64,000 nucleotides of DNA, from positions 124,001 to 188,000 of the forward strand of contig JAHXIV010000037.1 of assembly GCA_025655455.1 (NCBI GenBank). Direction: 5' to 3'. A program made the position numbers and the translations under genes. Positions 53,642 to 62,480 of this stretch are shown in pieces. How positions within the stretch are numbered: position 1 is the stretch's first letter; each line of letters opens with the position of its first letter. The stretch is from a gamma proteobacterium symbiont of Taylorina sp. Its GTDB lineage: Bacteria > Pseudomonadota > Gammaproteobacteria > GRL18. The notes under the pieces were generated by a model, which saw only the letters and a list, made by a program, of their open reading frames with translations, was not told the origin of the DNA and searched no databases.

Positions 53642-55024
53642 ATGAGTACTATATTAATAATTGATGATGATATTGCCAGCTGTCGTATGCTGCAAATGCA
53701 TTTCAAAGCTCAGGGTCACCAGATAACTTTAGCTCATTCAGTCGATGAAGGGCTTGCACGGAAGGGTAAAATTAATCCTGAAGTTATTATCCTGGATATC
53801 CGCATGCCGGGAAGAAGTGGCCTGGAAGCTTTACCGGATATAAAGAAAGAGTTTTCCAATAGCCGAATTATTATGATTACTGCTTTTCATGACATGAACA
53901 GCACAATTCAGGCGATGAAAGACGGTGCTGATGATTACATTCATAAACCTATTGACTTGACCGAACTTGAAGAAGCCGTCAACAAGGCACTGATTTCTCA
54001 TTATGCTTCAGATGATGATATTACTATTGAAGCATTGCAGGCAAGTGATTCTCCCCTCAATACCATGGTAGGCAGCAGCTTTGCCATGAGGGATATTTAT
54101 AAAACGATTGGTCGTGTATCTCAAAGCCCCGCCAGTGTATTAATTACCGGTGAAAGTGGAACAGGAAAAGAACTGGTTGCCAGAGCAATTCATCTTTCCA
54201 GTGAAAGGGCTGCCGGTCCTTTTATCGCAATTAACTGTGCAGCTTTGGTCGAAACCTTGCTGGAATCAGATATGTTTGGACATGAAAAAGGTTCTTTTAC
54301 GGGTGCTGTCAATAAACAAACAGGTAAATTTGCACTGGCTAATAATGGTACTATTTTTTTAGATGAGGTGGGTGAACTCTCATTAACCATGCAGGCAAAA
54401 CTATTACGCGTACTACAGGAAAAAGAATTTATATCGGTTGGTGGAAAAACAACTCAAAACACTAACGCCCGGGTGATTGCCGCTACCAATGTTAATTTTT
54501 CTGAACAAATTGATAAAGGGCTTTTTCGGGAAGATCTATTTTACCGTTTACAAGTAGTCACCATTCATATTCCTCCATTAAGAGAACGCCGTGAAGATAT
54601 ATTTGATTTAACACAGGCTCTGTTAGGAAGAGCAAATAAGGAAATGAACAGAAATGTGAATCGGGTTGCTGTCGATGTTATGCAGGCCTTACATGATTAT
54701 GACTGGCCAGGTAATATTCGTGAACTGGAAAATATTTTAATTAAATCTGTCGCCATGTCACCCAGAGATATCATCACAGCAGATTTACTACCAGAAAAAA
54801 TTATTCAACAAACAATCACTCATCCGAATAATTTTAAATTTGAAACAACCATCGAAAAACAGGATGATGATTTAAATCATTTAAGTATTCAGGATGTTGA
54901 AAAAATACATATCCAACGTATTCTGGATTCAACTAATGGCCATAAAGGCAAAGCATGTGATATTTTAGGCATCTCCCGTCCTAGACTTCGCCGTTTGATT
55001 AAGCAATATGATTTAAATGGATAG
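53642..55024 (+). CDS. NtrC-family sigma-54 response regulator
   Basis: This 460-residue regulator has a receiver domain with phosphoacceptor D52 (VIILDIRMPG), an AAA+ domain with GESGTGKE at 170-177 and the sigma-54 contact loop GSFTGA at 217-222 (a common variant of GAFTGA), and a C-terminal Fis-type helix-turn-helix (ACDILGISRPRLRRLIKQY). It should activate sigma-54 promoters when phosphorylated by the kinase just upstream. I found no clear sigma-54 promoter in the window. Confidence 0.95.
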   Translation: MSTILIIDDDIASCRMLQMHFKAQGHQITLAHSVDEGLARKGKINPEVIILDIRMPGRSGLEALPDIKKEFSNSRIIMITAFHDMNSTIQAMKDGADDYIHKPIDLTELEEAVNKALISHYASDDDITIEALQASDSPLNTMVGSSFAMRDIYKTIGRVSQSPASVLITGESGTGKELVARAIHLSSERAAGPFIAINCAALVETLLESDMFGHEKGSFTGAVNKQTGKFALANNGTIFLDEVGELSLTMQAKLLRVLQEKEFISVGGKTTQNTNARVIAATNVNFSEQIDKGLFREDLFYRLQVVTIHIPPLRERREDIFDLTQALLGRANKEMNRNVNRVAVDVMQALHDYDWPGNIRELENILIKSVAMSPRDIITADLLPEKIIQQTITHPNNFKFETTIEKQDDDLNHLSIQDVEKIHIQRILDSTNGHKGKACDILGISRPRLRRLIKQYDLNG

Positions 55025-55026
55025 GT

Positions 55027-55051
55027 GTTAAGGGTTAAGGGTTAAGGGTTA
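55027..55051 (+). repeat. 7-bp tandem repeat
   Basis: The unit gttaagg is repeated 3.6 times between the regulator stop and the SCO1-like gene. Related words (taaccctaag, aagggttaaagg) lie near 8130-8155 and 11931-11943. Confidence 0.7.
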
Positions 55052-55074
55052 GTTTTATATAGAAGGAAAGACTT

Positions 55075-55710
55075 ATGTTTGAAAAAAATAGTTTAAGAAA
55101 TCAAGTAATGGGGGTAGCATTAATTTTAATAATAGCCTTTCCGGGTTTATCTTTTTCTAAAGATAAAGTCATTGCGGCTGCTCAGGCACAGAATGCTCAT
55201 ATTGATATAAAAGATCGTGGTGGTGATTTCTCATTAATAGGTTCCACCGCAAGCGGGGAAATAGCTTGGGTTTCTTTATCAGATTTTAAAGGGAAAGTTG
55301 TTGCTATCTATTTTGGCTACACAAAATGCCCTGATGTCTGCCCGACCAATCTCAGCTTTTTATCCAGTGCCATTGCACAATTAACAGCAGAGGAAAAAAA
55401 GAATTTCCAGAGCATCTTTATCAGTGTTGATCCAGGACGTGATACCCCTGAGGTATTGGCTAAATATGTTAAATATTTTGACGATCAGATGATAGGTCTC
55501 AGTGCTGCACCGGACGACATAGATCCCGTTGTAGCACAATATGGTGCCTATTATGAAAAAGTCCCCTTTTCTAACTCAGCTCTGATGTATGGCATTGATC
55601 ATACATCAGAAACCTATATAGCAGGAAAGGACGGAAAGTTATTTGCCATTTTAGATCATGCGACTGAATCTAAAAAAATATTGGCAACCATTCGAGAAGC
55701 AATGAAATAA
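55075..55710 (+). CDS. SCO1/SenC-type copper chaperone
   Basis: This 211-residue protein has an N-terminal hydrophobic signal or anchor (about 11-28) and a thioredoxin-like fold. Its copper ligands are C85 and C89 in YTKCPDVCPTN and H176 in GIDHTSE, all conserved in SCO proteins. SCO proteins deliver copper to or reduce the CuA site of heme-copper oxidases. None lies in the window, but the secreted cupredoxin-like protein 10 kb upstream is a plausible local client. Confidence 0.92.
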   Translation: MFEKNSLRNQVMGVALILIIAFPGLSFSKDKVIAAAQAQNAHIDIKDRGGDFSLIGSTASGEIAWVSLSDFKGKVVAIYFGYTKCPDVCPTNLSFLSSAIAQLTAEEKKNFQSIFISVDPGRDTPEVLAKYVKYFDDQMIGLSAAPDDIDPVVAQYGAYYEKVPFSNSALMYGIDHTSETYIAGKDGKLFAILDHATESKKILATIREAMK

Positions 55711-55827
55711 ACCAATCTAAAATGCTGTATAAAAATTTACACCATCATCGTTTTTATGTTTCTTTTCGTTATGTACACCAAGACGAATAATACCTATTCA
55801 TTCTGAATTAAAGCGATTAATGATTTA

Positions 55828-56001
55828 ATGAAAAGTGAAAGTAAGGATAAGTATCTAATTGAAGGACTAAATCGTACAGGTGATGATAATAAACGTAGTC
55901 ATAGTGTTGTACAAAGATCTGGTGAATTTAAGCGAACATTAGTATTTGAACCAACAAAGGTTTTCCATAGTTTTAGAAAATCATTTATACCTTTTAATTA
56001 A
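55828..56001 (+). CDS. Short hypothetical ORF
   Basis: This 57-residue frame begins MKSESKDKYLIEGLNRTG and ends RKSFIPFN. It has no clear Shine-Dalgarno and overlaps the end of the antitoxin gene on the other strand by eight bases. It could be a real small gene or a decayed remnant. No family is recognised. The rest of the stretch after the SCO1-like gene shows nothing else. Confidence 0.25.
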   Translation: MKSESKDKYLIEGLNRTGDDNKRSHSVVQRSGEFKRTLVFEPTKVFHSFRKSFIPFN

Positions 56002-56413
56002 AAAAAAGAGAAGGACTAATATTAAATCGATCTGACAATGATTGAATATGTTCAGTAGTAAGCTTTCTTTTTCCATTCAATATCATTGATACCAAACTTT
56101 TACCACCTATTTCATTCTTTAAATCTTCAGCTTTCAATTTATTCTGTTCCATTAAAACTCTTAATAAAGAAGTATCACTGTCTAACAATTCAATTTCTTT
56201 ATTAAATTCAGAAAACTCATCGCTATTCTCTTCCCAATTATCAATTGTAGACACTACAATATTAATTAACGGTTCATTATCATCATAATCTTCAATCAAA
56301 TCTTCAACTAAATCCAACGCCTTTATATAATCAGCTTCATTACTGATGTAAGTAACGTATGGGAAATCATCAAAAAGTTCATGAGCTTTTTCTTTAATCA
56401 TTGCATAAGCCAT
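55994..56413 (-). CDS. higA: HigA-type antitoxin
   Basis: This 139-residue protein has an acidic N-terminal half (LVEDLIEDYDDNEP) and a C-terminal helix-turn-helix (LVSMILNGKRKLTTEHIQSLSDRF), the layout of HigA antitoxins of the YgjM type. It should neutralise HigB and repress its own operon. The frame opens at 56476, but GAGGA lies before the ATG at 56413, one base after the toxin stop, so I chose that start. Confidence 0.88.
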   Translation of the reverse strand: MAYAMIKEKAHELFDDFPYVTYISNEADYIKALDLVEDLIEDYDDNEPLINIVVSTIDNWEENSDEFSEFNKEIELLDSDTSLLRVLMEQNKLKAEDLKNEIGGKSLVSMILNGKRKLTTEHIQSLSDRFNISPSLFFN

Positions 56414-56414
56414 A

Positions 56415-56729
56415 TTATTTCCTCTTTGTTTTTGAATATTGTTTACAAAGTTTATCGTATTCAGTATGTGTAACAATATGCTTCACATACATTTTATTAT
56501 ATTTAAACTCGATAAAAGCTAATAAGCGTAGATTATTACCTCCAATATCAATGACCCACCACCTATCCTTATATTTAAAGTTATCCAGGCTTGAAAATAC
56601 AGCCTTCAATTCATCAGGATTTGAAAAGTTACCATTCTTTAATATTTTATATGACCACTTTATTGAATCAGCATCGTTTGGAAATTTTTTTGCTGCTTCC
56701 ATGAAAGGTTTTCGTGTAATTATATGCAT
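56415..56729 (-). CDS. higB: HigB-type mRNA interferase toxin
   Basis: This 104-residue RelE-superfamily protein starts MHIITRKPFMEAAKKFP, the same opening as E. coli HigB, and ends with THTEYDKLCK. RelE-type toxins cut mRNA on the ribosome. The toxin-first gene order with one base to the antitoxin is normal for higBA. It lies in a small accessory patch near tRNA-Leu. Confidence 0.92.
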   Translation of the reverse strand: MHIITRKPFMEAAKKFPNDADSIKWSYKILKNGNFSNPDELKAVFSSLDNFKYKDRWWVIDIGGNNLRLLAFIEFKYNKMYVKHIVTHTEYDKLCKQYSKTKRK

Positions 56730-56784
56730 TAATATTTATTAATTTTATTCACATATTGTGAATTATAACAAAATCACTTGCAAT

Positions 56785-56985
56785 TTACAAGATGTGAACT
56801 TTTTGAAATTTTAATAATATAACTCTTGGTTTATCCTCAAATCTATATCTAATGCTCTTATGATTTATTTTAATGTATGCTGATGCTGTTACTCCTAACA
56901 GAAGACCTGATTGGCAGCTTTGTTTAAAAGCCACTCCAATCATTGTCGCAGTCTCAATTGGAACTGATAATCGATCATTTAACAT
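56785..56985 (-). CDS. Small hypothetical protein
   Basis: This 66-residue protein starts MLNDRLSVPIETATMIG. A good GAGG lies five bases before the ATG at 56985; a longer frame reaches 57033. It is rather basic toward the C-terminus. It is upstream of higB on the same strand but 55 bases away. I do not recognise it. Confidence 0.45.
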   Translation of the reverse strand: MLNDRLSVPIETATMIGVAFKQSCQSGLLLGVTASAYIKINHKSIRYRFEDKPRVILLKFQKVHIL

Positions 56986-57357
56986 TTTAACCTCAATATA
57001 TAATAAAGTTAATATATACGAATAACGTATCAATATATGCGATTATATACCCATCAATTTGAATTATAAGTTTGGTTTTTTATTTTTAATATTATAAAAC
57101 AATAAGTTACAACTATATTAAATCTGAATTATAACATCAAATATTTAAAAGTTGGATAGTTAATTAACTGGGAAATAGAGAGTTTTTATTGTTGAATGCA
57201 GAGAAAATTAACTTGGTATAAGGGAAATTATTAACTATTTTTAGAAAGAATTACTGATGAAGATTACAGAAAAATTTTCATAAAAGATATTTATTAAATA
57301 TATAGACCATTGAATTTTATGCCTGAAGTCATGGAATATAAATTCACAGTCTATGCT
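56986..57357. other. AT-rich intergenic stretch
   Basis: This stretch is very AT-rich and shows no convincing gene, repeat or RNA. It separates the higBA patch from the phosphoesterase gene. A 26-codon frame (57320 onward) reads into the promoter and has no ribosome-binding site. Confidence 0.5.
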
Positions 57358-57385
57358 TTGAACGGCTATCAGATTAGGCTAAAAT
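57358..57385 (+). promoter_or_regulatory. Sigma-70-type promoter for the phosphoesterase gene
   Basis: A -35 box ttgaac (57358-57363) and a -10 box taaaat (57380-57385) are separated by 16 bases. Transcription would start near 57392 and cover the leader ORF and the phosphoesterase gene. Confidence 0.55.
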
Positions 57386-57416
57386 CGCCGCTACAATAAA
57401 AAATACAGGAAGGTAT

Positions 57417-57485
57417 ATGGATGCAATGGTTATGTTACAATTTTGCAAAAGACAGACTAAACACTTGAATATATGGTTTAACTAA
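57417..57485 (+). CDS. 22-codon leader ORF
   Basis: A strong AGGAAGG lies just before this ATG; the frame reads MDAMVMLQFCKRQTKHLNIWFN and stops one base before the next gene's ATG. The phosphoesterase gene has no Shine-Dalgarno of its own, so this ORF may carry ribosomes to it by translational coupling. Confidence 0.4.
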   Translation: MDAMVMLQFCKRQTKHLNIWFN

Positions 57486-57486
57486 A

Positions 57487-58428
57487 ATGAAATATAAAAA
57501 TTTTGATATTATTGGTGATATTCATGGCCATGCTGATGCTTTAGTCAGATTATTAAAGAAAATGGGTTATAAGAAACATAATGGTATTTATTCACATTCA
57601 AAAAGGCAAGTAGTCTTTCTTGGAGATTTTATTGATAGAGGTAATGAACAAAAAAATGTTATAGATATTGTAAAACCAATGGTTGATAACGGCTATGCTT
57701 TAGCAATTATGGGTAATCATGAATTTAATGCTATCTGTTATCATACTTATGGTGATGATAAAAAACCATTAAGAGAGCATTCTAAAAAAAACCAAGAACA
57801 GCATTATGAATTTCTTAAAGCTTACCCTCTTGGAGATGATAAAACAAAATACGTTATTGATTGGTTCAAAACACTTCCTTTGTTCTTGGATAATAAATTT
57901 GAGGATTTTAGAGCAATTCATGCCTGCTGGAATGAAGCTGCAATAAAAACAATACAACCATATTTAGAATCAGATAATACTATATCAGAAGAATTTATCA
58001 AAAAGTCTAGTCAGAAAGGTACTATTGAATATAATGCTATAGAAGTACTATTGAAAGGTCTGGAAATAAAATTACCTGATGGAAATTCATTTAAAGATAA
58101 AGATGGACATATTAGACATAAAATACGTGTAAAATGGTGGTTAAATGATGCAGAAACTTACTATGATTATGCTTTAGTCCATAAAGCTGCCATGACTTCA
58201 ATATCAAAAGAAAAATTATTAAAAGATAAAATTATTCCTGCATATTCTGGTACAAAAGCAGTTTTTTTTGGGCATTATTGGTTTACAGATAAGCCAAGAA
58301 TCCTCACAGAAAAAATTGTTTGCCTGGATTATAGTATTGCTAACAAAGAAAAATTAGTTTGTTATCGTTGGAATAATAATGAAAAAGAACTATCAGACAA
58401 TAATTTTGAGATGGTAACAGCTGAATAA
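57487..58428 (+). CDS. PPP-type metallophosphoesterase
   Basis: This 313-residue protein has the calcineurin-like metal motifs IIGDIHGHADAL at its start, FLGDFIDRGNE (about 48-58), MGNHEFN (about 79-85), RAIHACWN and FFGHYW. It resembles bacterial PPP phosphatases such as PrpA and ApaH-like proteins, so it may act on phosphoproteins or dinucleoside polyphosphates. Its base composition is even more AT-rich than the core genes, which with its setting suggests acquisition. It is not closely related to the operon phosphoesterase at 25698 beyond the fold. Confidence 0.85.
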   Translation: MKYKNFDIIGDIHGHADALVRLLKKMGYKKHNGIYSHSKRQVVFLGDFIDRGNEQKNVIDIVKPMVDNGYALAIMGNHEFNAICYHTYGDDKKPLREHSKKNQEQHYEFLKAYPLGDDKTKYVIDWFKTLPLFLDNKFEDFRAIHACWNEAAIKTIQPYLESDNTISEEFIKKSSQKGTIEYNAIEVLLKGLEIKLPDGNSFKDKDGHIRHKIRVKWWLNDAETYYDYALVHKAAMTSISKEKLLKDKIIPAYSGTKAVFFGHYWFTDKPRILTEKIVCLDYSIANKEKLVCYRWNNNEKELSDNNFEMVTAE

Positions 58429-58679
58429 AAAATTTAATCTATAGATAAGCCATAAGTCCAATATATTATCAATTATTACACCTATATGCCCTCAGCCAGT
58501 CATGTTAGCAATAATTAATTTAAGAAAAGCTAATGGAATCATTTACTTTATAAACATAAAAATATAGTCAAATAGACCATAAATTAAATAAACCGTACTA
58601 TTTAACTATGACCTATTTTATTTAAAAACTGTGCCCTATAAGTTTTATAAGATATTGTTTTTTAAGGCTCTTAGTTGTA

Positions 58680-58766
58680 TGGTGCCGACGGGCGGACTCG
58701 AACCGCCACGGACGTAAGTCCACTACCCCCTCAAGGTAGCGTGTCTACCAATTTCACCACGTCGGC
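58680..58766 (-). tRNA. tRNA-Leu, anticodon GAG
   Basis: The minus strand folds as a class II tRNA of 87 bases with an encoded CCA. The acceptor arm is GCCGACG paired with CGTCGGC, the anticodon loop is TTGAGGG giving GAG, a variable arm is present and the T loop has GTTCGAA. In E. coli the same tRNA follows secG. Its 3' end faces the accessory patch at 55.7-58.4 kb. Confidence 0.97.
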
Positions 58767-58785
58767 ATATATTTTTATGGGCAGG

Positions 58786-59166
58786 TTATTCTACAGGTAT
58801 AACAGGTTTATCAGCTGATTCTTTTGCTGTATCTGCAATCGGTAAGGCGGGTTTGTCTTGTGCCATCGTTGCAGTAGCTTCAACCCGATTTGATATTTCA
58901 ATCGATTCTGCTTTATCTGAAGAGACTTTACCGGATAAATAAGACAGGAATAGACTACTCACAAAAAAACTAGTGGCTAAAATTGCTGTTGTCTTACTTA
59001 AAAAATTACCTGATCCCTGACTACCGAAAACTGTTGATGAAGCACCACCACCTCCGCCTCCGCCAAAAGCAGCACCTGCATCAGCACCCTTACCCTGTTG
59101 AATTAAAATTAATCCAATTAATGTGATTGCAATGACAATGTGTACTGCTAATATGACTGTTTCCAT
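58786..59166 (-). CDS. secG: Preprotein translocase subunit SecG
   Basis: This 126-residue membrane protein aids SecYEG-mediated export. It has two hydrophobic helices (about 4-22 and 58-77) joined by the Gly-rich segment GKGADAGAAFGGGGGGGAS, with FGSQGSGNFLSKTT typical of SecG. The C-terminal tail is polar. It lies between tpiA and tRNA-Leu in the usual order. Confidence 0.96.
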   Translation of the reverse strand: METVILAVHIVIAITLIGLILIQQGKGADAGAAFGGGGGGGASSTVFGSQGSGNFLSKTTAILATSFFVSSLFLSYLSGKVSSDKAESIEISNRVEATATMAQDKPALPIADTAKESADKPVIPVE

Positions 59167-59242
59167 AATTTCTTACCAAAGATCGTTCTATTATTTAAAT
59201 GAGATAGCTATAATTTAATACAGATTTATGCTTAAAACCAGA

Positions 59243-59995
59243 TTATTGACCAGCCTGACAGACAGCCATAAAATCTTCTGCTTTTAGTGATGCACCACCA
59301 ATAAGCCCGCCATCAATGTCCGGCTGACCAATCAGCTCCTTTGCATTAGCAGGGTTCATACTACCGCCGTATAAAATTTGTACTTTTTCAGCAATATCAG
59401 CATTACGCTTAGCAAGATGCTGACGAATAAACGCATGGACTGACTGAGCCTGTTCCGGAGAAGCTGTTTTACCGGTTCCTATCGCCCAGACCGGCTCGTA
59501 AGCAATTACTGAACCTGCAAATGCATCGTCACCCTGAGCGGCAAAAACAGCATCAATCTGACGTGCACAAACTTCTTCTGTAATACCACCTTCACGTTCT
59601 TCCAGTGTCTCACCAATACAAAAAATAGGGATAACACCAGAATTTTTAACTGTAGTAAATTTCTCAGCCACAACTTCATCAGTCTCACCATAAATACTAC
59701 GGCGCTCTGAATGACCAATAATGGCATACTTACATGAAAAGTCTTTCACCATTTCAATTGAAGTTTCGCCGGTAAATGCACCCTTAAGTTCAGTACAGGC
59801 ATCTTGTGAACCCACTTCAACAGAACTGCCTGATGTCACAGCCGTCACATCAGCAATGTAGATAGAAGGCGGACAAACAGCCACTACAACACCTGTTAAA
59901 GATTTAGCACCTTCAACAACACCGTTAATTAATTCTTTTATGCTCTCTCTAGAGCCGTTCATTTTCCAGTTACCAGCAACTAATGGTGTTCGCAT
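59243..59995 (-). CDS. tpiA: Triosephosphate isomerase
   Basis: This 250-residue TIM-barrel enzyme interconverts dihydroxyacetone phosphate and glyceraldehyde 3-phosphate. The start has GNWKMNG with catalytic Lys11. The catalytic His is in IIGHSERR and the catalytic Glu in AYEPVWAIGTG. I chose the ATG at 59995; the frame continues to a TTG at 60007, but the ATG gives the usual N-terminus. Confidence 0.97.
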   Translation of the reverse strand: MRTPLVAGNWKMNGSRESIKELINGVVEGAKSLTGVVVAVCPPSIYIADVTAVTSGSSVEVGSQDACTELKGAFTGETSIEMVKDFSCKYAIIGHSERRSIYGETDEVVAEKFTTVKNSGVIPIFCIGETLEEREGGITEEVCARQIDAVFAAQGDDAFAGSVIAYEPVWAIGTGKTASPEQAQSVHAFIRQHLAKRNADIAEKVQILYGGSMNPANAKELIGQPDIDGGLIGGASLKAEDFMAVCQAGQ

Positions 59996-60123
59996 GTTTT
60001 TTTCCAATTATAAGTCTAGTTAAATTTTCTATATTAATTATTTAGTGCGAAATCATACTCTTATAAGCACAATAAATCAATTATCCGGGCTATAAAACAC
60101 TAATTTTGTTTAGCGGACGGCTG

Positions 60124-61464
60124 TTATGAAAAAACCTGCTTAACCACTTCTGCTAATTTTTCCACTTCATCCAGCACCTGCTGCTTGTCTGAGCCTTCCA
60201 CCATAACTCGTATTAACGGCTCTGTACCAGAGGCTCTTAATAAGACCCGCCCCTCATCAGCCAATCTCTGCTCTGCATCTTTCACTGCGAGGCTAACAAC
60301 ATCCGAGCTGAATGGATCAACTTTTTCTTTGATACGAATATTAATCATATGCTGAGGATATTTCTGCATCCCGTTTTTTAGTTCATGTAATGTTTTACCA
60401 CTGGCAATTATGGCTGATAATACCTGCAAAGCGGAAACTGTACCATCCCCTGTCGTGGTTCTATCCAGACAAATAATATGACCCGAAGATTCACCACCAA
60501 TAGCCCAGCCTTTGTTATTTAACTCTTCCATAACATAACGGTCACCCACATCAGCACGAACAAAGTCAAGACCAGCATTTTTCAGGGCAACTTCCATGCC
60601 CAGATTACTCATCAGTGTACCCACTACCCCGGAATCCTGATTATCTGAATATTGTTTTCGTGCCATAGCAATAATAAAGAGTAGTTCATCACCATCAACC
60701 AGTTCACCCTTATGATCAATCATTAGCACTCTATCAGCATCACCATCCAGAGCAATGCCCAGATCAGCACGGTGTTGCAAAACAGCCGTTTGTAATGTTT
60801 CAGGGTAGGTTGAACCCACGTTTTTATTAATATTCAATCCATCCGGTTCAACACCAATAGCAGTCACTTCTGCCCCTAGTTCTTTAAACACACTGGGGGC
60901 AATTTGATAGGCAGCACCATTGGCACAATCAAGAATAATCCTTAAACCGGACAAATCCATAAAAAAAGGAGAAGTCGCTTTACAGTGTTCAATATAACGA
61001 CCTGGAGCATCTTTTATTCTTCTGGCTTTACCTAATTGAGAGGATTCAACGGTCACCATCTCATGTTCAAGTTCCGCTTCAATAGCCTGCTCAACTTCAT
61101 CAGAAAGCTTCGTCCCTTCATGGGAAAAGAATTTAATACCATTATCATAATATGGGTTATGGGAAGCACTGATAACAATCCCTAATTGAGCATTCATGGT
61201 ACGAGTCAGGTAGGCAATACCCGGTGTCGGCATAGGACCGGTCAGGAGGCAGTCAATGCCCGCTGCAGATAGTCCAGCCTCCAATGCTGATTCATACATA
61301 TAACCAGAAATTCTCGTATCCTTACCAATAACTGCTTTCCCACGTCCCTGCTTGGCAAGCACTCTACCTGCAGCCCAGCCTAATTTCATTACAAAATCAG
61401 CTGTCATAGGACTTTTACCCACTTTTCCACGAATTCCATCCGTACCAAAAAATTTCTTTTTCAT
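60124..61464 (-). CDS. glmM: Phosphoglucosamine mutase
   Basis: This 446-residue enzyme makes glucosamine 1-phosphate for UDP-GlcNAc, feeding peptidoglycan and the lipid A genes at the other end of the window. The catalytic serine is S101 in [12 protein letters not shown]. The metal loop DGDADR and the phosphate-binding [11 protein letters not shown] are intact. The frame opens at 61506, but the ATG at 61464 ([13 protein letters not shown]) matches the family start. Confidence 0.97.
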   Translation of the reverse strand: MKKKFFGTDGIRGKVGKSPMTADFVMKLGWAAGRVLAKQGRGKAVIGKDTRISGYMYESALEAGLSAAGIDCLLTGPMPTPGIAYLTRTMNAQLGIVISASHNPYYDNGIKFFSHEGTKLSDEVEQAIEAELEHEMVTVESSQLGKARRIKDAPGRYIEHCKATSPFFMDLSGLRIILDCANGAAYQIAPSVFKELGAEVTAIGVEPDGLNINKNVGSTYPETLQTAVLQHRADLGIALDGDADRVLMIDHKGELVDGDELLFIIAMARKQYSDNQDSGVVGTLMSNLGMEVALKNAGLDFVRADVGDRYVMEELNNKGWAIGGESSGHIICLDRTTTGDGTVSALQVLSAIIASGKTLHELKNGMQKYPQHMINIRIKEKVDPFSSDVVSLAVKDAEQRLADEGRVLLRASGTEPLIRVMVEGSDKQQVLDEVEKLAEVVKQVFS

Positions 61465-61493
61465 TGTAAATAACCTTTTACTGATTATATCAG

Positions 61494-61590
61494 TTAGAAG
61501 TGCCACAGCTAAAAAAATTGTTACGAATTATATTAAGTAATATAAAAATAACATAAAATAATTTTTGAAATTTTTTTGTTATTTAAGAGT
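61494..61590 (+). repeat. Dispersed ~90-bp element, copy C
   Basis: It fills the glmM-folP gap and runs into the last codons and stop of folP. The order of blocks is the same as in copy B: cagctaaaaaaattg, acgaattatatt, agtaatataaaaat, then tttttttgttattt. Identity to copy B is about 80 percent by eye. Confidence 0.7.
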
Positions 61591-62415
61591 GAGAGTCCTG
61601 GCTACTTTAACTGCATCCACTGTTTCTGCTACGTCATGAACTCTGAGAATAGATGCACCGCTAACTGTTGCCAGAGTTGCAAGAGCCAGACTAGCAGCCA
61701 GACGATCTTCAGTAGCCCTACCCGTCATTTGCCCCAGCATAGATTTTCTTGATGCGCCCACTAAAACCGGATAGCCCAAATTAGCTAATTCTTTCAGATG
61801 TTTAAATAAACAAATATTATGTTCCAGGGTTTTACCAAAACCAAATCCGGGATCAATGATAATCTGATTTTTATTGATACCTTCAGCAATGCAGCATTCT
61901 GCACGCTGCTGTAAAAAAGATTTTACCTCAGAAACAACATTGTCATATTGAGGCTGAATCTGCATGTTTCCGGGTTCACCCTGCATATGCATCAAACAAA
62001 CCGGCAAGCCTGTTTTATAAGCAGCATTAAGTGAGTCATCAGACTGTAACGCATTTACATCATTGATCAAACCTGCACCCGCATGAGCTGCTTCTACCAT
62101 GACTATTGCTTTACTGGTATCAATAGAAACAATAACATCCAGTTCCTGATTCAACTTCTCAATAACAGGGATCACACGATCCAGTTCTTCCGCCTCATTG
62201 ACTTTCTGAGCACCAGGCTTGGTTGATTCTCCACCAATATCAATAATATCGGCTCCTTCCTGCAGCATTTTTTTGGCCTGAAGAAATGCTGAGTCGACAT
62301 GAGTATAGAGGCCTCCGTCAGAAAATGAGTCTGGAGTCACATTTAAAATCCCCATCACAACAGGAGATGAGAGGTCAAGGGTTCGATTAGCACATTGGAA
62401 AGATTGTCTGGTCAT
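61579..62415 (-). CDS. folP: Dihydropteroate synthase
   Basis: This 278-residue TIM-barrel enzyme joins p-aminobenzoate to the pterin diphosphate in folate synthesis and is the sulfonamide target. The family signatures MGILNVTPDSFSDGG and DIIDIGGESTKPGA are present, with DPGFGFGKT and GASRKSML later. Its final codons and stop lie in the dispersed 90-base element. It follows ftsH, as in E. coli. Confidence 0.97.
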   Translation of the reverse strand: MTRQSFQCANRTLDLSSPVVMGILNVTPDSFSDGGLYTHVDSAFLQAKKMLQEGADIIDIGGESTKPGAQKVNEAEELDRVIPVIEKLNQELDVIVSIDTSKAIVMVEAAHAGAGLINDVNALQSDDSLNAAYKTGLPVCLMHMQGEPGNMQIQPQYDNVVSEVKSFLQQRAECCIAEGINKNQIIIDPGFGFGKTLEHNICLFKHLKELANLGYPVLVGASRKSMLGQMTGRATEDRLAASLALATLATVSGASILRVHDVAETVDAVKVARTLTLK

Positions 62416-62480
62416 ACTCAGCGGAGAACGGTCTAAAATATCGGCGTTAAATTATTTTAACTCCGATACCAGCCTATAAA

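Noticed and set aside
53642-55024. GSFTGA in place of GAFTGA in the sigma-54 activator
   Set aside because: This substitution is a common natural variant and does not suggest loss of sigma-54 contact.
56401-56742. Plus-strand 113-codon frame opposite higB
   Set aside because: It is the antisense of a clear HigB toxin gene and has no protein-family features.
58492-58530. Weak resemblance to the dispersed 90-bp element
   Set aside because: Only the opening cagcca and a few later bases match, and no paired arms are visible.
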